Source: Rossellomorea aquimaris (GTDB lineage: Bacteria > Bacillota > Bacilli > Bacillales > Bacillaceae_B). Taken from it: a DNA stretch of 64,000 nt. The stretch lies in assembly GCF_000935355.1 (NCBI RefSeq), contig NZ_JXZC01000001.1, forward strand, positions 682,001-746,000, written 5' to 3'. Of this stretch, positions 45,237 through 54,838 are shown one piece after another. Made by a program: the position numbers and the translations under genes. Under the pieces are notes generated by a model. That model worked only from the letters and a program-made list of their open reading frames with translations. It had not been told where the DNA came from and did no database searches. Within the stretch, counting starts at the first letter, position 1; each line of letters starts with the position of its first letter.

Positions 45237-46703
45237 TTAAAAATCAAATCGAGAAGTGATCATTTTCTTCTTAGTATAGAAATTTACTCCGTCTTTACCG
45301 TTTACATGCATATCCCCATAGAAAGAATCCTTCCACCCTGAAAATGGGAAGAACGCCATTGTCGCAGGAACACCAACGTTAATACCCAGCATTCCAGCGT
45401 CTGCCTCTTCTCTGAACTGTCGGACAGCCTTTGCATCTTTCGTGTAAATCGTAGCACCATTTCCATATCTTGATTGACGAATATAATCAAGTCCTTCATC
45501 CAAATCCCTGGCTCTCAGCAAACTGAGGATAGGGGCAAACATTTCTTCTTTCGCAATGGTCATATCCGGTGAAACATGGTCGAAGATCGTTGCACCCAAA
45601 AAGTTTCCTTCCTTGAAGTCATCCATTTCTTTACGCCCATCTCGCAAGAGGGATGCACCTTCCTGCAGTCCTTTGTCAATATACCCCAGTGTCTTCTCTC
45701 GATGTTCTTTTCGAATGACGGGAGTGAGAAGCACTTCATCGTCCATCCCATTACCAATACATAATTCATCTGCTTTTTTACTTAAAGCTTTAACGAACGG
45801 TTCATTATCCCCTACAACCACTACGGCACTGCACGCCATACATCGCTGGCCCGCACTGCCAAACGCTGAACTGATAATATGCTCAGCTGCTTTATTCATA
45901 TCTGCATCAGGCATGACTACATGATGATTCTTCGCCCCGGATAAGGCCTGCACCCTTTTTCCATGAGAGGCAGCCTGTTGGTACACATATTTAGCCACTG
46001 GCTGAGACCCGACAAAGGATATGGCTGCAATATCTTTATGCTCGATCAACCCATTTACGACATCATGTGCACCATGCACGACATTTAGTACACCATCGGG
46101 CATTCCTGCATCTGTTAATAACTCTGCAAGCCTATTGGCTAAAATCGGGGTTCTTTCAGATGGTTTCAGTACGAAAGTATTTCCACACGCAATTGCTAGC
46201 GGGAACATCCATAGTGGCACCATCATCGGGAAGTTAAAAGGAGTGATCCCCCCCACTACACCAAGTGGATAACGGAACATTTCAGAATCTATATCCTCTG
46301 CAATGCCACTCAGAGTTTCACCCATCATTAAAGTCGGAGCCCCACAAGCGAATTCCACGCACTCAAGCCCCCGCTGTACTTCTCCATAAGCCTCTTTAAA
46401 TGATTTACCATTTTCCTGTACAACGAGCTTAGCTAATTCCTCATGATTATCAGAAAGTAAAGAATGGTATTTATATAGAATTCGGGCACGCTTTGGAACA
46501 GGTGTCTTCTTCCAGGTTTGAGATGCTTGTTTAGCTGCTTTCACAGCCATCGCAACGTCTTCTTTAGTAGATATTGGTACTCTTGCAATCTCTTCATTTG
46601 TAGCAGGGTTCACGACTTCTAATGTATGTGAGCTAAGAGAATCAACCCATTTACCATCAATATAATTCTTTAATACAGCTACATCTTTTTTAATGATCGT
46701 CAT
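45237..46703 (-). CDS. CoA-acylating methylmalonate/malonate-semialdehyde dehydrogenase
   Basis: 488 residues, ALDH superfamily, MmsA/IolA type. 'VVGGITPFNFPMMVPLWMFP' (NAD fold), 'QALSGAKNHHVVMPDAD' and catalytic Cys in 'FGSAGQRCMACSAVVVVG'. Converts malonate semialdehyde to acetyl-CoA (and methylmalonate semialdehyde to propionyl-CoA) with CO2 release. In this context it would be the last step of uracil/thymine carbon recovery. AAGGAGG eight bases before ATG 46703 decides the start; the longer frame to 46811 is spurious. Probably co-transcribed with the aminotransferase (21-base gap). Confidence 0.92.
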   Translation of the reverse strand: MTIIKKDVAVLKNYIDGKWVDSLSSHTLEVVNPATNEEIARVPISTKEDVAMAVKAAKQASQTWKKTPVPKRARILYKYHSLLSDNHEELAKLVVQENGKSFKEAYGEVQRGLECVEFACGAPTLMMGETLSGIAEDIDSEMFRYPLGVVGGITPFNFPMMVPLWMFPLAIACGNTFVLKPSERTPILANRLAELLTDAGMPDGVLNVVHGAHDVVNGLIEHKDIAAISFVGSQPVAKYVYQQAASHGKRVQALSGAKNHHVVMPDADMNKAAEHIISSAFGSAGQRCMACSAVVVVGDNEPFVKALSKKADELCIGNGMDDEVLLTPVIRKEHREKTLGYIDKGLQEGASLLRDGRKEMDDFKEGNFLGATIFDHVSPDMTIAKEEMFAPILSLLRARDLDEGLDYIRQSRYGNGATIYTKDAKAVRQFREEADAGMLGINVGVPATMAFFPFSGWKDSFYGDMHVNGKDGVNFYTKKKMITSRFDF

Positions 46704-46851
46704 ATTCAGTTCCTCCTTATTTTTTATCGCTATTCTTCTAAGAGGTGTAGAACCTGTCGTATAGTTTATAGTTTCATTATGAAAGATATTGGTAATGCTT
46801 TCATTAGACAATGTGTAAAAGAAGCTGGCTTATCGATTTGACATTTTACAA

Positions 46852-48453
46852 TTATTTAATCTTCGACTTTTTCAAAGAGCTTAGGGGTTGCAGATAATCA
46901 TGGGCAGCAAGGAGAAACTCGATGGCCACACGTTTATCAGAGGTCATGAAATCATCTCCAAGTAAATCTTCAATTTTTTTGAGGCGATGGTAGAGTGTTT
47001 GTCTTACAATAAATAGTTGTTTCGATGTTTCCTGTTTTGATCCCTGACATGCAAGGAAAACCTTCAACGTCTTCAATAGACTGCCATCATGTTTACGATC
47101 ATATTCCAGGAGCGGAGTGAGGTACTCTTCGATCATCTCCCACAGATTAACATTGTTGTTAACGATTGAAATCAGCCTGTATAAATGCAAATCATCAAAG
47201 AAAAAATACGCTTTTGAAACATCCACCTTTGATTGAAACATAAGACTATCTCTGGCAGTTTCATAGCTCTTGTGAATTTCCATCATCTCCAGTTGGTATT
47301 TGCCAGTTGCAAATACTGTTTGTGAAGAATCTTTAAAGAAATCAGACTGAAGAATCTTTTCGTAGGCAGTGGTGACTCTCGATTTCCAATCTCCTGTCCT
47401 CCTTGTGTCCAGAAGAATGAAAATGAGATCATTCCCTACTCTTTCGGGTAACACACGAAAACCCTGTTGTTCAAAAATACTTCTGATGACAAGGTTAAAA
47501 AAAGTAAAATCAATCGGCTCTTGTTCGTTCAGCCTATTCGTCTGGCAAATACAGACGACTCCACCATTGACCTGTACTTTTAAGTCGGCTAAAAATGAGG
47601 AAAGTTTCTCATAGGACTGTTCTCCTTTTAGCCAACAGGTAATCCATTTGGAGTCTTCTAACCGCTTTTGCTCGTTAAAATACAATTCTCTCATTAAATA
47701 CTGGGCTAACGCCGTTGAAGTTCTGTCCAGTATGAGAAGCTCGTATTCACTAAAAGGATGATCGCTTCTGTATATACATAACTCTGCGTATTCCTGGTCA
47801 AATAGAATAACTTTTGAGGAGGCAAAATGGTGATTAAGGGATTCTTTATGATTGTGATAACATTTTCTTATTCTCTCTTCATCCGGTGAGCACATAAGTG
47901 GATAGATTTCTACCTCTTGTTCTTTCAACTGAAATAGTACAGGTACAGTAAGCTCCTTATGTAAAACCTGAAGGATCTCCCTGAAGTGATTAACGCCGAG
48001 CAGCCTTCTGTTTAACTCCTGTGCATACGAATCCAGTTTTTTTATCATGTCGTATTGCTGATTGATGAGTACGGAGTGAATATCCTGAGTAATACTAACG
48101 AACGGAACTTCCCTTTCGAACACGATAATAGGAAAATTAAATGTATCAGCACACTTTAATACAGAAATCGGAATCGTGGAAATATTTGTATCAAGTTCAA
48201 TGCAAATGGCTGCTGCTTCACTCTCGATTAACTGTTGAAGGAGTGAAAGAAAGGTCTCTTCCTTCTGTAAAGCGATTCCTGTAGAAAGAATCAGTTCATT
48301 TCCGTTAAGAAGATTTTTTATCGATGTTACTTCGACTACATGGACCCACTTCACCTGGCGGCTGAGACCATTATGCCCAGCAATCACTTTAGCATGTTCA
48401 AAGTATTTTCTTTCCAGAATATCTTCTACTGAAAAATAGTAATTACTTTTCAT
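46852..48453 (-). CDS. PucR family transcriptional regulator
   Basis: 533 residues from ATG 48453 (AAGGAG six bases upstream; the frame to 48519 is not used). N-terminal PucR sensor domain ('FSVEDILERKYFEHAKVIAGHNGLSRQVKWVHV'; split), central GGDEF-like region and C-terminal helix-turn-helix 'GSKQETSKQLFIVRQTLYHRLKKIEDLLGDD' (split). B. subtilis PucR governs purine/allantoin catabolism; in this cluster the regulator most likely senses pyrimidine or beta-alanine metabolites. It lies between the permease/small genes (terminator at 48494-48516) and mmsA-like. Confidence 0.9.
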   Translation of the reverse strand: MKSNYYFSVEDILERKYFEHAKVIAGHNGLSRQVKWVHVVEVTSIKNLLNGNELILSTGIALQKEETFLSLLQQLIESEAAAICIELDTNISTIPISVLKCADTFNFPIIVFEREVPFVSITQDIHSVLINQQYDMIKKLDSYAQELNRRLLGVNHFREILQVLHKELTVPVLFQLKEQEVEIYPLMCSPDEERIRKCYHNHKESLNHHFASSKVILFDQEYAELCIYRSDHPFSEYELLILDRTSTALAQYLMRELYFNEQKRLEDSKWITCWLKGEQSYEKLSSFLADLKVQVNGGVVCICQTNRLNEQEPIDFTFFNLVIRSIFEQQGFRVLPERVGNDLIFILLDTRRTGDWKSRVTTAYEKILQSDFFKDSSQTVFATGKYQLEMMEIHKSYETARDSLMFQSKVDVSKAYFFFDDLHLYRLISIVNNNVNLWEMIEEYLTPLLEYDRKHDGSLLKTLKVFLACQGSKQETSKQLFIVRQTLYHRLKKIEDLLGDDFMTSDKRVAIEFLLAAHDYLQPLSSLKKSKIK

Positions 48454-48493
48454 ACATCTCTCCTTCGGGTTTGCCTTAAGTAAAATGGAGAAA

Positions 48494-48516
48494 AAGGATT
48501 GGAGGGACCAATCCTT
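48494..48516 (-). terminator. Terminator after the two small genes
   Basis: Perfect 9-bp stem (48494-48502 / 48508-48516), 5-base loop, followed by TTTTTCTC on the minus strand. Ends the pyrimidine operon before pucR. Confidence 0.8.
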
Positions 48517-48522
48517 CATTTT

Positions 48523-48554
48523 TCTTCTATTCTTCTATTCTTCTATTCTTCTAT
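48523..48554. repeat. Tandem 8-bp repeat, four copies
   Basis: Four perfect head-to-tail copies of TCTTCTAT (48523-48554). It covers the last codons and the stop of the small gene at 48543-48728 and the spacer before the terminator; such runs are prone to slippage. Confidence 0.9.
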
Positions 48555-48728
48555 ACGGGGAATTGCAAACTGAATCTCTTCACTCCACCATTTCATTAAT
48601 TCCTCTTCTGATAAATGTTGTGAAGACAAGACGCCTAACACCCAATCGATTAACTCATCAGACGTTTGCAGATTTCCAGGAAAGAGTGTCAGTTCCTTTC
48701 CCTCAAGCGGACCATTCACGTCACTCAT
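48543..48728 (-). CDS. Small conserved-looking protein of unknown function
   Basis: 61 residues from ATG 48728 (AAAGGGGAG six bases upstream; the longer frame from TTG 48746 is less likely). Acidic, no membrane segment, with 'MKWWSEEIQF' near the C-terminus and an amphipathic helix 'DELIDWVLGVLSSQHLSEEEL'. I recognise no domain. It follows another ~67-residue gene by 21 bases and both follow the NCS1 permease gene, so they belong to the pyrimidine operon. The stop lies inside an 8-bp tandem repeat. Confidence 0.65.
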   Translation of the reverse strand: MSDVNGPLEGKELTLFPGNLQTSDELIDWVLGVLSSQHLSEEELMKWWSEEIQFAIPRIEE

Positions 48729-48749
48729 CCAAGGCTCCCCTTTCAACGA

Positions 48750-48953
48750 TTAGTTTTGAAGTAATAGATTTGAAAAATATTTCCGGGCATTTGCTGTTTT
48801 CACATGAAGAGTGGCACTTCTTTTGTTTTCGGTATGTTTAAAAAGAACAAATGCTCCACTTAGATTTTCTGTTACTTTCTCAATTTTGAATCCTTTTTGA
48901 ATGAGAAAGTCAATCTTATCCCTCTCACTTAAGAACTCTTGATAATCAGACAT
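48750..48953 (-). CDS. Small conserved-looking protein of unknown function
   Basis: 67 residues starting MSDYQEFLSERDKIDFLIQK; predicted alpha-beta pattern with 'FKIEKVTENLSGAFVLFKH' and a basic 'SATLHVKTANARKYFSNLLL' tail. It could bind a small ligand or nucleic acid, but no known family is recognised. AAAGGGTG about six bases before the ATG. Located 84 bases after the permease gene and ahead of the second small gene. Confidence 0.7.
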   Translation of the reverse strand: MSDYQEFLSERDKIDFLIQKGFKIEKVTENLSGAFVLFKHTENKRSATLHVKTANARKYFSNLLLQN

Positions 48954-49037
48954 GACGACACCCTTTCTTGATCTCTCTACTCTAAAAGATTTGCGACTTT
49001 GTGTTTCCGCACCGTTGATTACTGTTGAAAAGCGGTT

Positions 49038-50507
49038 TTAAGAAAAACTCGTGCCTGTTGGAGATTCTTCGATGACAACTTCTTCTTCCACTTCAATTTC
49101 CCAATCACGTCCGACAGACAAACCAAGATATTTCTCATCACTGGGATCCAGCAGCTCTGCCTGCTCGTATTTCTTGAACCACCAGAATTTAGCCAATACA
49201 TAATAGCAAAGAGCTCCAACGCCGAAGCCGACCAAAAATGAAAAGTTTGGAACGTAATAGGAAGCAACTCCTCCAATAATCCATGAGAAGAACCCTGCAA
49301 GATTCACTCCTTTCATATATTTGAATTGTCCTTTGTCTTCATATAATGCTGGTACATTGACTCTTCGTTTTCTGATTAAGTAATAGTCTGAAATCAAAAT
49401 TCCTACGATGGCTGACAAAATGCCTCCTACGAAAAGTAGAACTGGAATGATTACTCCAAAAAGGTTCCATGGTTGTACGATCGTACCCACAATACCAGCA
49501 GTGATGACCCCTGCCCAGAACGGGAATTTTGGCCCCCCGACATTAGAGAATATTGTTGCAGCCGGAACGATATTCGCAGCAATATTAGTTGACCATTGAG
49601 CCAGGACGATCATGAGTAGGAGTACACCTAAAACGAACCCACTCGCTGCTTCCTGAAGGGCTACTACGGGATCATAATTTAATACGGCAATATATGAAAT
49701 CCCACCAATTAACACCATAAATGATTGAGTGATAGGGAGAGCTACAAGATTCCCGATTAACGAGCTTTTGTTCCTCTTAAACCAATTCCGCTCATTTTTT
49801 GGAGCTTTCATGAATCTGGAAATGGACGGAATATCCGCAGATAATGTGGCCCAAAATCCCATATTACTAAAGATGACTACGAGAAAAGCCGTAAACGTGG
49901 CAGCACCTGTTACCGGACTTTCAACCCAGCTCCAAATGTCTCTGCCTTGAGAAGCCGCTGAATCGGATAGGGAAGAATACATCCATACAGAAATTAGAAT
50001 GATGACCGGTGCGGCAAGGTCTGCGAATCTTTCCACAGCTTTGATTCCAAGTGCAGTATTTACTAATTGAAGGACAGCAAAAATCAAGAAACACACAAAC
50101 CAATTATCAAAAGCAAATAAAATATTTAAAATACCATTCATCGCTGTTGCACCAAAGTAAGTGTTTATTCCAAACCACATTGATGCAGCCAGACCACGAA
50201 CTACAGAGGGAATATGGGTTCCCAGCGTTCCAAAAGGTGCCCTCATATAAACCGGAAATGATACCCCATGCTCAATCCCGATATCTCCGGTCAATGTAAT
50301 AAACAGACCGATCGCAAGAGACCCAATAATGGTGGCAAGCACAACAAGAGGCAGGGGTAGGGATACGACCCCTGCTCCCCCAATGGCGAAGGTTGCAAGG
50401 ACTACAACCATTCCAACCCACATAAATGAATAGCCAAGCTTGGTGATTTTTCTTTCGCTCTCTTTAATCGGTAATAAATCAGGAGACTTTAAATAACTTC
50501 TTTTCAT
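49038..50507 (-). CDS. NCS1 family nucleobase/hydantoin permease
   Basis: 489 residues, about twelve membrane segments, NCS1 (PF02133) family: 'ESERKITKLGYSFMWVGMVV', 'GVSFPVYMRAPFG' and 'WFGINTYFGATAMNGIL' are typical. B. subtilis PucI (allantoin) is the same length. In this operon uptake of uracil/thymine, dihydropyrimidines or hydantoins is likely. Start moved to ATG 50507 (AAGGGGTG six bases upstream). The cytoplasmic C-terminus is acidic ('WEIEVEEEVVIEESP'). Confidence 0.9.
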   Translation of the reverse strand: MKRSYLKSPDLLPIKESERKITKLGYSFMWVGMVVVLATFAIGGAGVVSLPLPLVVLATIIGSLAIGLFITLTGDIGIEHGVSFPVYMRAPFGTLGTHIPSVVRGLAASMWFGINTYFGATAMNGILNILFAFDNWFVCFLIFAVLQLVNTALGIKAVERFADLAAPVIILISVWMYSSLSDSAASQGRDIWSWVESPVTGAATFTAFLVVIFSNMGFWATLSADIPSISRFMKAPKNERNWFKRNKSSLIGNLVALPITQSFMVLIGGISYIAVLNYDPVVALQEAASGFVLGVLLLMIVLAQWSTNIAANIVPAATIFSNVGGPKFPFWAGVITAGIVGTIVQPWNLFGVIIPVLLFVGGILSAIVGILISDYYLIRKRRVNVPALYEDKGQFKYMKGVNLAGFFSWIIGGVASYYVPNFSFLVGFGVGALCYYVLAKFWWFKKYEQAELLDPSDEKYLGLSVGRDWEIEVEEEVVIEESPTGTSFS

Positions 50508-50638
50508 CTTGAACACCCCTTATTTGTTTGCATCGGATGGCAAAACCAAATCTTTGACAAGAGTGGCCGGAGGAAGACAGTCTCTCCTCCTCGGGCAGGA
50601 GTTGTTCTACAGTTAAGATGCATTATTTTCTAAAGTTT

Positions 50639-52066
50639 TTAAGAATTAGAGGATTGAAGTGCTTCACTCTCTTCACTTGAAAGAAGCTTACCGTATTTTG
50701 CTCTCTTAATATACTTTCCGGTTCCCAGCTTACCGACGAACTGTTTGTCTTTAATGACATATTCACCTCTGGATAATACCGAAACAGGTTCACCTTTTAT
50801 CTTCATGCCTTCAAAGGGGTTATAATCTGCTGCCATATGATGAGTTTCAGCGCTTATCACTCTCTCAGCACTTGGATCGAAAATGACTACATCAGCATCA
50901 GAACCTACTGCAATGGTTCCTTTCTGAGGATAAAGACCAAACAGCTTTGCGCTGCGCGTAGACATGATATCAACAAACTGGTTTAAGCTGATACGCCCTT
51001 TCTCAACTCCTTCTGAGAATAATATGGATACACGGTCCTCAATAATCGGTCCGCCATTTGGGATTTTAGTGAAATCATCTTTCCCAAGGTCCTTTTGCCC
51101 CCTGAAATCAAATGAGCATTGATCAGACCCCAAGGTTTGTAGTTGACCACTTTTCAAGGCATTCCAGAGAACATCTTGATGCCACTTCTCACGAAGGGGC
51201 GGCGACCAGACGTATTTTGCTCCCTCAAAATTCGGACGTTCTAAATAGGTTTGATCGAGCACAAGGTACTGAGGACATGTTTCTCCCCAAACATTCAATC
51301 CTTTACTTCTTGCTGCTGAAATCTGTTCAACGGCATCAGAGCAAGAAACATGCACAACATATAATTGGGAATCTGCCAATCCGGTTAGTTTAGCCGCCCG
51401 GCCAGTCGCTTCCCCCTCCAGTTCAGGAGGTCTAGTCAATGCGTGATAAATTGGTTCCGTTTTCCCTTCCTCCAAAGCCTTTTCTGTTAAATACTCAATA
51501 ACGTCGCCATTCTCGGCATGTACCATTACGAGCGCCCCTAATTCCTTCGCGGCTATCAAGGTTCTAAAAAGCGTTTCATCGTCTGCCTGGAATACATTTT
51601 TATATGCCATAAATACTTTGAATGATGTAATCCCCTCTTTATCCATAACCTCAGGAAGCTGTGATAGAACATCTTGATTGATTTCCCCGATCATTAAATG
51701 GAAACTATAATCGATGACTGCTTTATCTTTAGACTTCGCATGCCATGTATCAATTGCACTTTGAAGGGGTTCCCCCTTATTAGTCAGGCAGAAATCAATG
51801 AGTGTCGTCGTTCCACCAAATGCTGCTGCGATAGTTCCACTCTCGAAATCGTCCTTTGAAACCGTTCCCCCAAAGGGCATTTCCAGATGAGTATGGGGAT
51901 CGATCCCTCCAGGGAAAATGTACTTTCCTATGGCGTCAATTACTTCTGCATTGCTGGTATCAAACCCTTTACCTATGGCTGCGATCTCCCCATTTTGTAT
52001 AAGTACATCCGCTTTATATGTGTCTGTTGCGGTAACAATGGTTCCATTTTGAATAATTTTATTCAT
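50639..52066 (-). CDS. hydA: Dihydropyrimidinase / D-hydantoinase
   Basis: 475 residues, amidohydrolase superfamily. Metal-site residues: 'GGIDPHTHLEMPFGG' (HxH), carboxylated Lys in 'TSFKVFMAYK', 'VMVHAENGDVI' (His), 'LYVVHVSC' (His) and 'LGSDQCSFDF' (Asp). Hydrolyses dihydrouracil to N-carbamoyl-beta-alanine and dihydrothymine to N-carbamoyl-beta-aminoisobutyrate. AGGAGGTACGGAA precedes the ATG. Between preA and the permease in the operon. Confidence 0.94.
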   Translation of the reverse strand: MNKIIQNGTIVTATDTYKADVLIQNGEIAAIGKGFDTSNAEVIDAIGKYIFPGGIDPHTHLEMPFGGTVSKDDFESGTIAAAFGGTTTLIDFCLTNKGEPLQSAIDTWHAKSKDKAVIDYSFHLMIGEINQDVLSQLPEVMDKEGITSFKVFMAYKNVFQADDETLFRTLIAAKELGALVMVHAENGDVIEYLTEKALEEGKTEPIYHALTRPPELEGEATGRAAKLTGLADSQLYVVHVSCSDAVEQISAARSKGLNVWGETCPQYLVLDQTYLERPNFEGAKYVWSPPLREKWHQDVLWNALKSGQLQTLGSDQCSFDFRGQKDLGKDDFTKIPNGGPIIEDRVSILFSEGVEKGRISLNQFVDIMSTRSAKLFGLYPQKGTIAVGSDADVVIFDPSAERVISAETHHMAADYNPFEGMKIKGEPVSVLSRGEYVIKDKQFVGKLGTGKYIKRAKYGKLLSSEESEALQSSNS

Positions 52067-52077
52067 TTCCGTACCTC

Positions 52078-53367
52078 CTAAAATTTCGCCGCATTTACTT
52101 TTGCGCCGGATAGATTCCCCACTACCGCTTGACGTTCATTCCATGTCATTGGCATATGGCCACTTGGAACCTCTATCATGTCAATAGCCCCATCAACCGG
52201 ACATACAATCGAACATAAATTACACCCGACACAATCTTCTTCACGTACTTTTAGATAGCTGTTTCCATTGGGGTCCTTCAGCATGTCAATGCATTGATGA
52301 GACGTATCTTCACAAGCAATATGACACTTATTACAGTTAATACAAACATCCGTATTGATTTTTGCCACAACACTATAATTAAGATCAAGATTTCCCCAAT
52401 CAGAAAATTTAGGTACTGATTTCCCTACGATGTCCTGGACTGAAGAGATTCCTTTTTCATCTAAATAATTATTTAAGCCATCAAGCATATCCTCGACAAT
52501 TCTAAAACCGTGATGCATAGCAGCAGTGCAGACCTGAACTCCGGATGCTCCCATAAGCATAAATTCGACGGCATCCTGCCAATTGGATACTCCTCCCATT
52601 CCTGAGATCGGAACGTTGATACGTGGATTTCTGGCACATTCGGCAACCATATTCAATGAAATTGGCTTAACTGCAGGTCCGCAATAACCTCCATGAGCAC
52701 CTTTTCCGCCTACATGAGGAATGGTATTCCAGGAGTCCAAATCAACACCTGCTAAACTGTTGATTGTATTGATCATACTTACTGCATCCGCTCCACCCCG
52801 GACAGCCGCTTCAGCTGTGACGGTAATATCTGTAATGTTTGGTGTAAGTTTTACTATTACAGGTGTCCTGGCCACCTCCTTCGCCCAGTAGGTTTGTTTC
52901 TCCACTAGTTCAGGTACCTGACCGGACGCAGATCCCATTCCACGTTCAGCCATTCCGTGTGGACATCCGAAATTAAGCTCAAGGCCATCAACACCGACAT
53001 CTTCAACCTTCTTTACAATTTCATGCCACTTTTCCTGTTTGGGCTCTACCATTAAAGAAGCAATGATGGCATGATTCGGAAATCGTTTTTTCGTTTCGTA
53101 TATCTCCTTCAGATTCACTTCTAATGGACGATCTGTAATAAGTTCTATATTATTAAATCCGGCTACCCTTTGACCGTTGAAGCTTACCGCTGCGAACCTT
53201 GAGGAAACGTTTATTATGGGCTCCCCCAGAGTCTTCCATACCGCTCCGCCCCAACCTGCTTCGAATGCTCTCTGGACCTGGTAACCTGAATTCGTTGGTG
53301 GCGCGGACGCTAACCAAAAAGGATTAGGTGATTTTATTCCTGCTAAATCAATGCTTAAATTTGCCAT
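52078..53367 (-). CDS. preA: NAD-dependent dihydropyrimidine dehydrogenase, subunit PreA
   Basis: 429 residues. N-terminal dihydroorotate-dehydrogenase-like FMN barrel ('GIKSPNPFWLASAPPTNSG', 'LELNFGCPHGM', 'KLTPNITDI', 'SGMGGVSNWQDAVEFMLMGAS'), with C-terminal ferredoxin domain carrying two 4Fe-4S motifs ('CINCNKCHIAC', 'CVGCNLCSIVCP'). Catalyses reduction of uracil/thymine to the 5,6-dihydro forms with PreT. AGGGGGG before ATG 53367 decides the start over 53388. Confidence 0.95.
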   Translation of the reverse strand: MANLSIDLAGIKSPNPFWLASAPPTNSGYQVQRAFEAGWGGAVWKTLGEPIINVSSRFAAVSFNGQRVAGFNNIELITDRPLEVNLKEIYETKKRFPNHAIIASLMVEPKQEKWHEIVKKVEDVGVDGLELNFGCPHGMAERGMGSASGQVPELVEKQTYWAKEVARTPVIVKLTPNITDITVTAEAAVRGGADAVSMINTINSLAGVDLDSWNTIPHVGGKGAHGGYCGPAVKPISLNMVAECARNPRINVPISGMGGVSNWQDAVEFMLMGASGVQVCTAAMHHGFRIVEDMLDGLNNYLDEKGISSVQDIVGKSVPKFSDWGNLDLNYSVVAKINTDVCINCNKCHIACEDTSHQCIDMLKDPNGNSYLKVREEDCVGCNLCSIVCPVDGAIDMIEVPSGHMPMTWNERQAVVGNLSGAKVNAAKF

Positions 53368-53390
53368 GAGTTTCCCCCCCTGGGACAATC

Positions 53391-54746
53391 TTAATTCACT
53401 TGGACCTTAGCCAATTGTGCATGTAGGTGATAAGCGGCAAGTTTGCCTTGCTCTGCTGCCGTAACGACCATCGCCTCTCCTACTCCCTTACCAAAGACAA
53501 CGTCTCCACAAGCGAAAATCTTTGGATCGGAAGTTTGGAAGGTGTCTCGATTCACTTGTACAACACCGCCTGAATGCTCCAGTCCGAATTGTTCAATAAG
53601 CGATAGATGACGAGTTTGGCCAATCGCCTTAATGACTGCGTCCACCGGAAGCACAAACTGTGAGCCTTTGACAGGAATCGGACGCCTTCTTCCATCCTCA
53701 TCAGGCTCTCCCAACTCCATCTTGATGCATTCGATTCCCGTTACTTTACCCTCTTCATTTCCTATAATTCGCTGAGGTGCCGTCAGCCACCGGAATTCTA
53801 CTCCATCCTGCTTTGCAAATTCGTATTCAAAATCATAGGCCGTCATTTCTTCTTGTGTTCGTCGGTACAAGATTTTCACATTTCCTGCCCCTAAGCGGAC
53901 AGAACAGGTAGCTCCATCGATGGCTGTATTTCCCGCCCCGATCACCACCACTTTCTTGCCTACATAGTCTTTCGTCAGCTTGCCACTTTTCGTTGCCTTA
54001 ACAAATTCAATGGCGTCATGAACCCCTTTTAAATCTTCTCCTTCGATTCTTAAATCAGGAACATGGGACATACCTGCTGCCAGGATGACAAAATCATGAT
54101 TCTGTATGATTTCATCTGCAGATATGTCTTGACCTACTTTCACGTTGGTTCGAATATCGACTTTCAATTTCTTTACCTGCTCCACTTCCCAGAAGGATAC
54201 GCTCTGGGGAAGGCGGAAAGATACGATCCCATAAGTATTCAAGCCCCCTGCTTCTTTTTCCGCTTCATAAATAGTCACTTCATAACCGAAGCGTGCGAGT
54301 TCTCTTGCCGCAGATAGGCCGGCAGGCCCCCCTCCGATAATCCCTACTCTGATCCCGTTTGGCGCACCTGCTTCAAATAGCACAGTGTCGTTATGTCTTG
54401 CCCAATCTGTTGCATATCGCTGCAGGTCTCCAATCATGATTGGCTTGGTAGAATGATTCAGTACACAGGCCCCTTCACACAGCTCTTCTGTAGGACAGAC
54501 ACGTGAGCAGCTCGCACCCACAGGATTTGCAGACATGATTGTTTTTGCCGATCCTTTCAAGTTCCCGGATGCAATCTTTTTAATAAATGAAGGTATATCA
54601 ATGCTTGTGGGACAAGCCGTTATGCACGGAGCATCATAACAATACAAACATCGATTCGCTTCCTCCACTGCTTCCCTCTTTGTCAATCCCTCATGGGCTT
54701 CGAGAAAATTCTTCTCAAGATTGAGTAACGAAAGTGTGTTAGACAA
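53391..54746 (-). CDS. preT: NAD-dependent dihydropyrimidine dehydrogenase, subunit PreT
   Basis: 451 residues from TTG 54746 with AGGGGGA seven bases upstream. N-terminal iron-sulfur region ('CLYCYDAPCITACPTSIDIPSF', Cys-rich 'CSRVCPTEELCEGAC') followed by FAD domain 'GIIGGGPAGLSAARELARFGY' and NAD domain 'VVIGAGNTAIDGATCSVRLGA'. It passes NAD(P)H electrons to PreA, as in the E. coli PreTA and the N-terminal half of mammalian DPD. Upstream of preA by 23 bases. Confidence 0.95.
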   Translation of the reverse strand: MSNTLSLLNLEKNFLEAHEGLTKREAVEEANRCLYCYDAPCITACPTSIDIPSFIKKIASGNLKGSAKTIMSANPVGASCSRVCPTEELCEGACVLNHSTKPIMIGDLQRYATDWARHNDTVLFEAGAPNGIRVGIIGGGPAGLSAARELARFGYEVTIYEAEKEAGGLNTYGIVSFRLPQSVSFWEVEQVKKLKVDIRTNVKVGQDISADEIIQNHDFVILAAGMSHVPDLRIEGEDLKGVHDAIEFVKATKSGKLTKDYVGKKVVVIGAGNTAIDGATCSVRLGAGNVKILYRRTQEEMTAYDFEYEFAKQDGVEFRWLTAPQRIIGNEEGKVTGIECIKMELGEPDEDGRRRPIPVKGSQFVLPVDAVIKAIGQTRHLSLIEQFGLEHSGGVVQVNRDTFQTSDPKIFACGDVVFGKGVGEAMVVTAAEQGKLAAYHLHAQLAKVQVN

Positions 54747-54838
54747 ACTGACTTCCCCCTATCCATTTCCTATTATTTTCCATGAACTATTAAACACACC
54801 ATGGCTGACAATGATGGTCCACCGTCAGCCTCAATCTA

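Noticed and set aside
46852..48453. Assignment of the cluster to purine/allantoin catabolism because of PucR and an allantoin-type permease
   Set aside because: No uricase, allantoinase, allantoate amidohydrolase or xanthine dehydrogenase genes; PreTA, dihydropyrimidinase and beta-ureidopropionase define a pyrimidine pathway.
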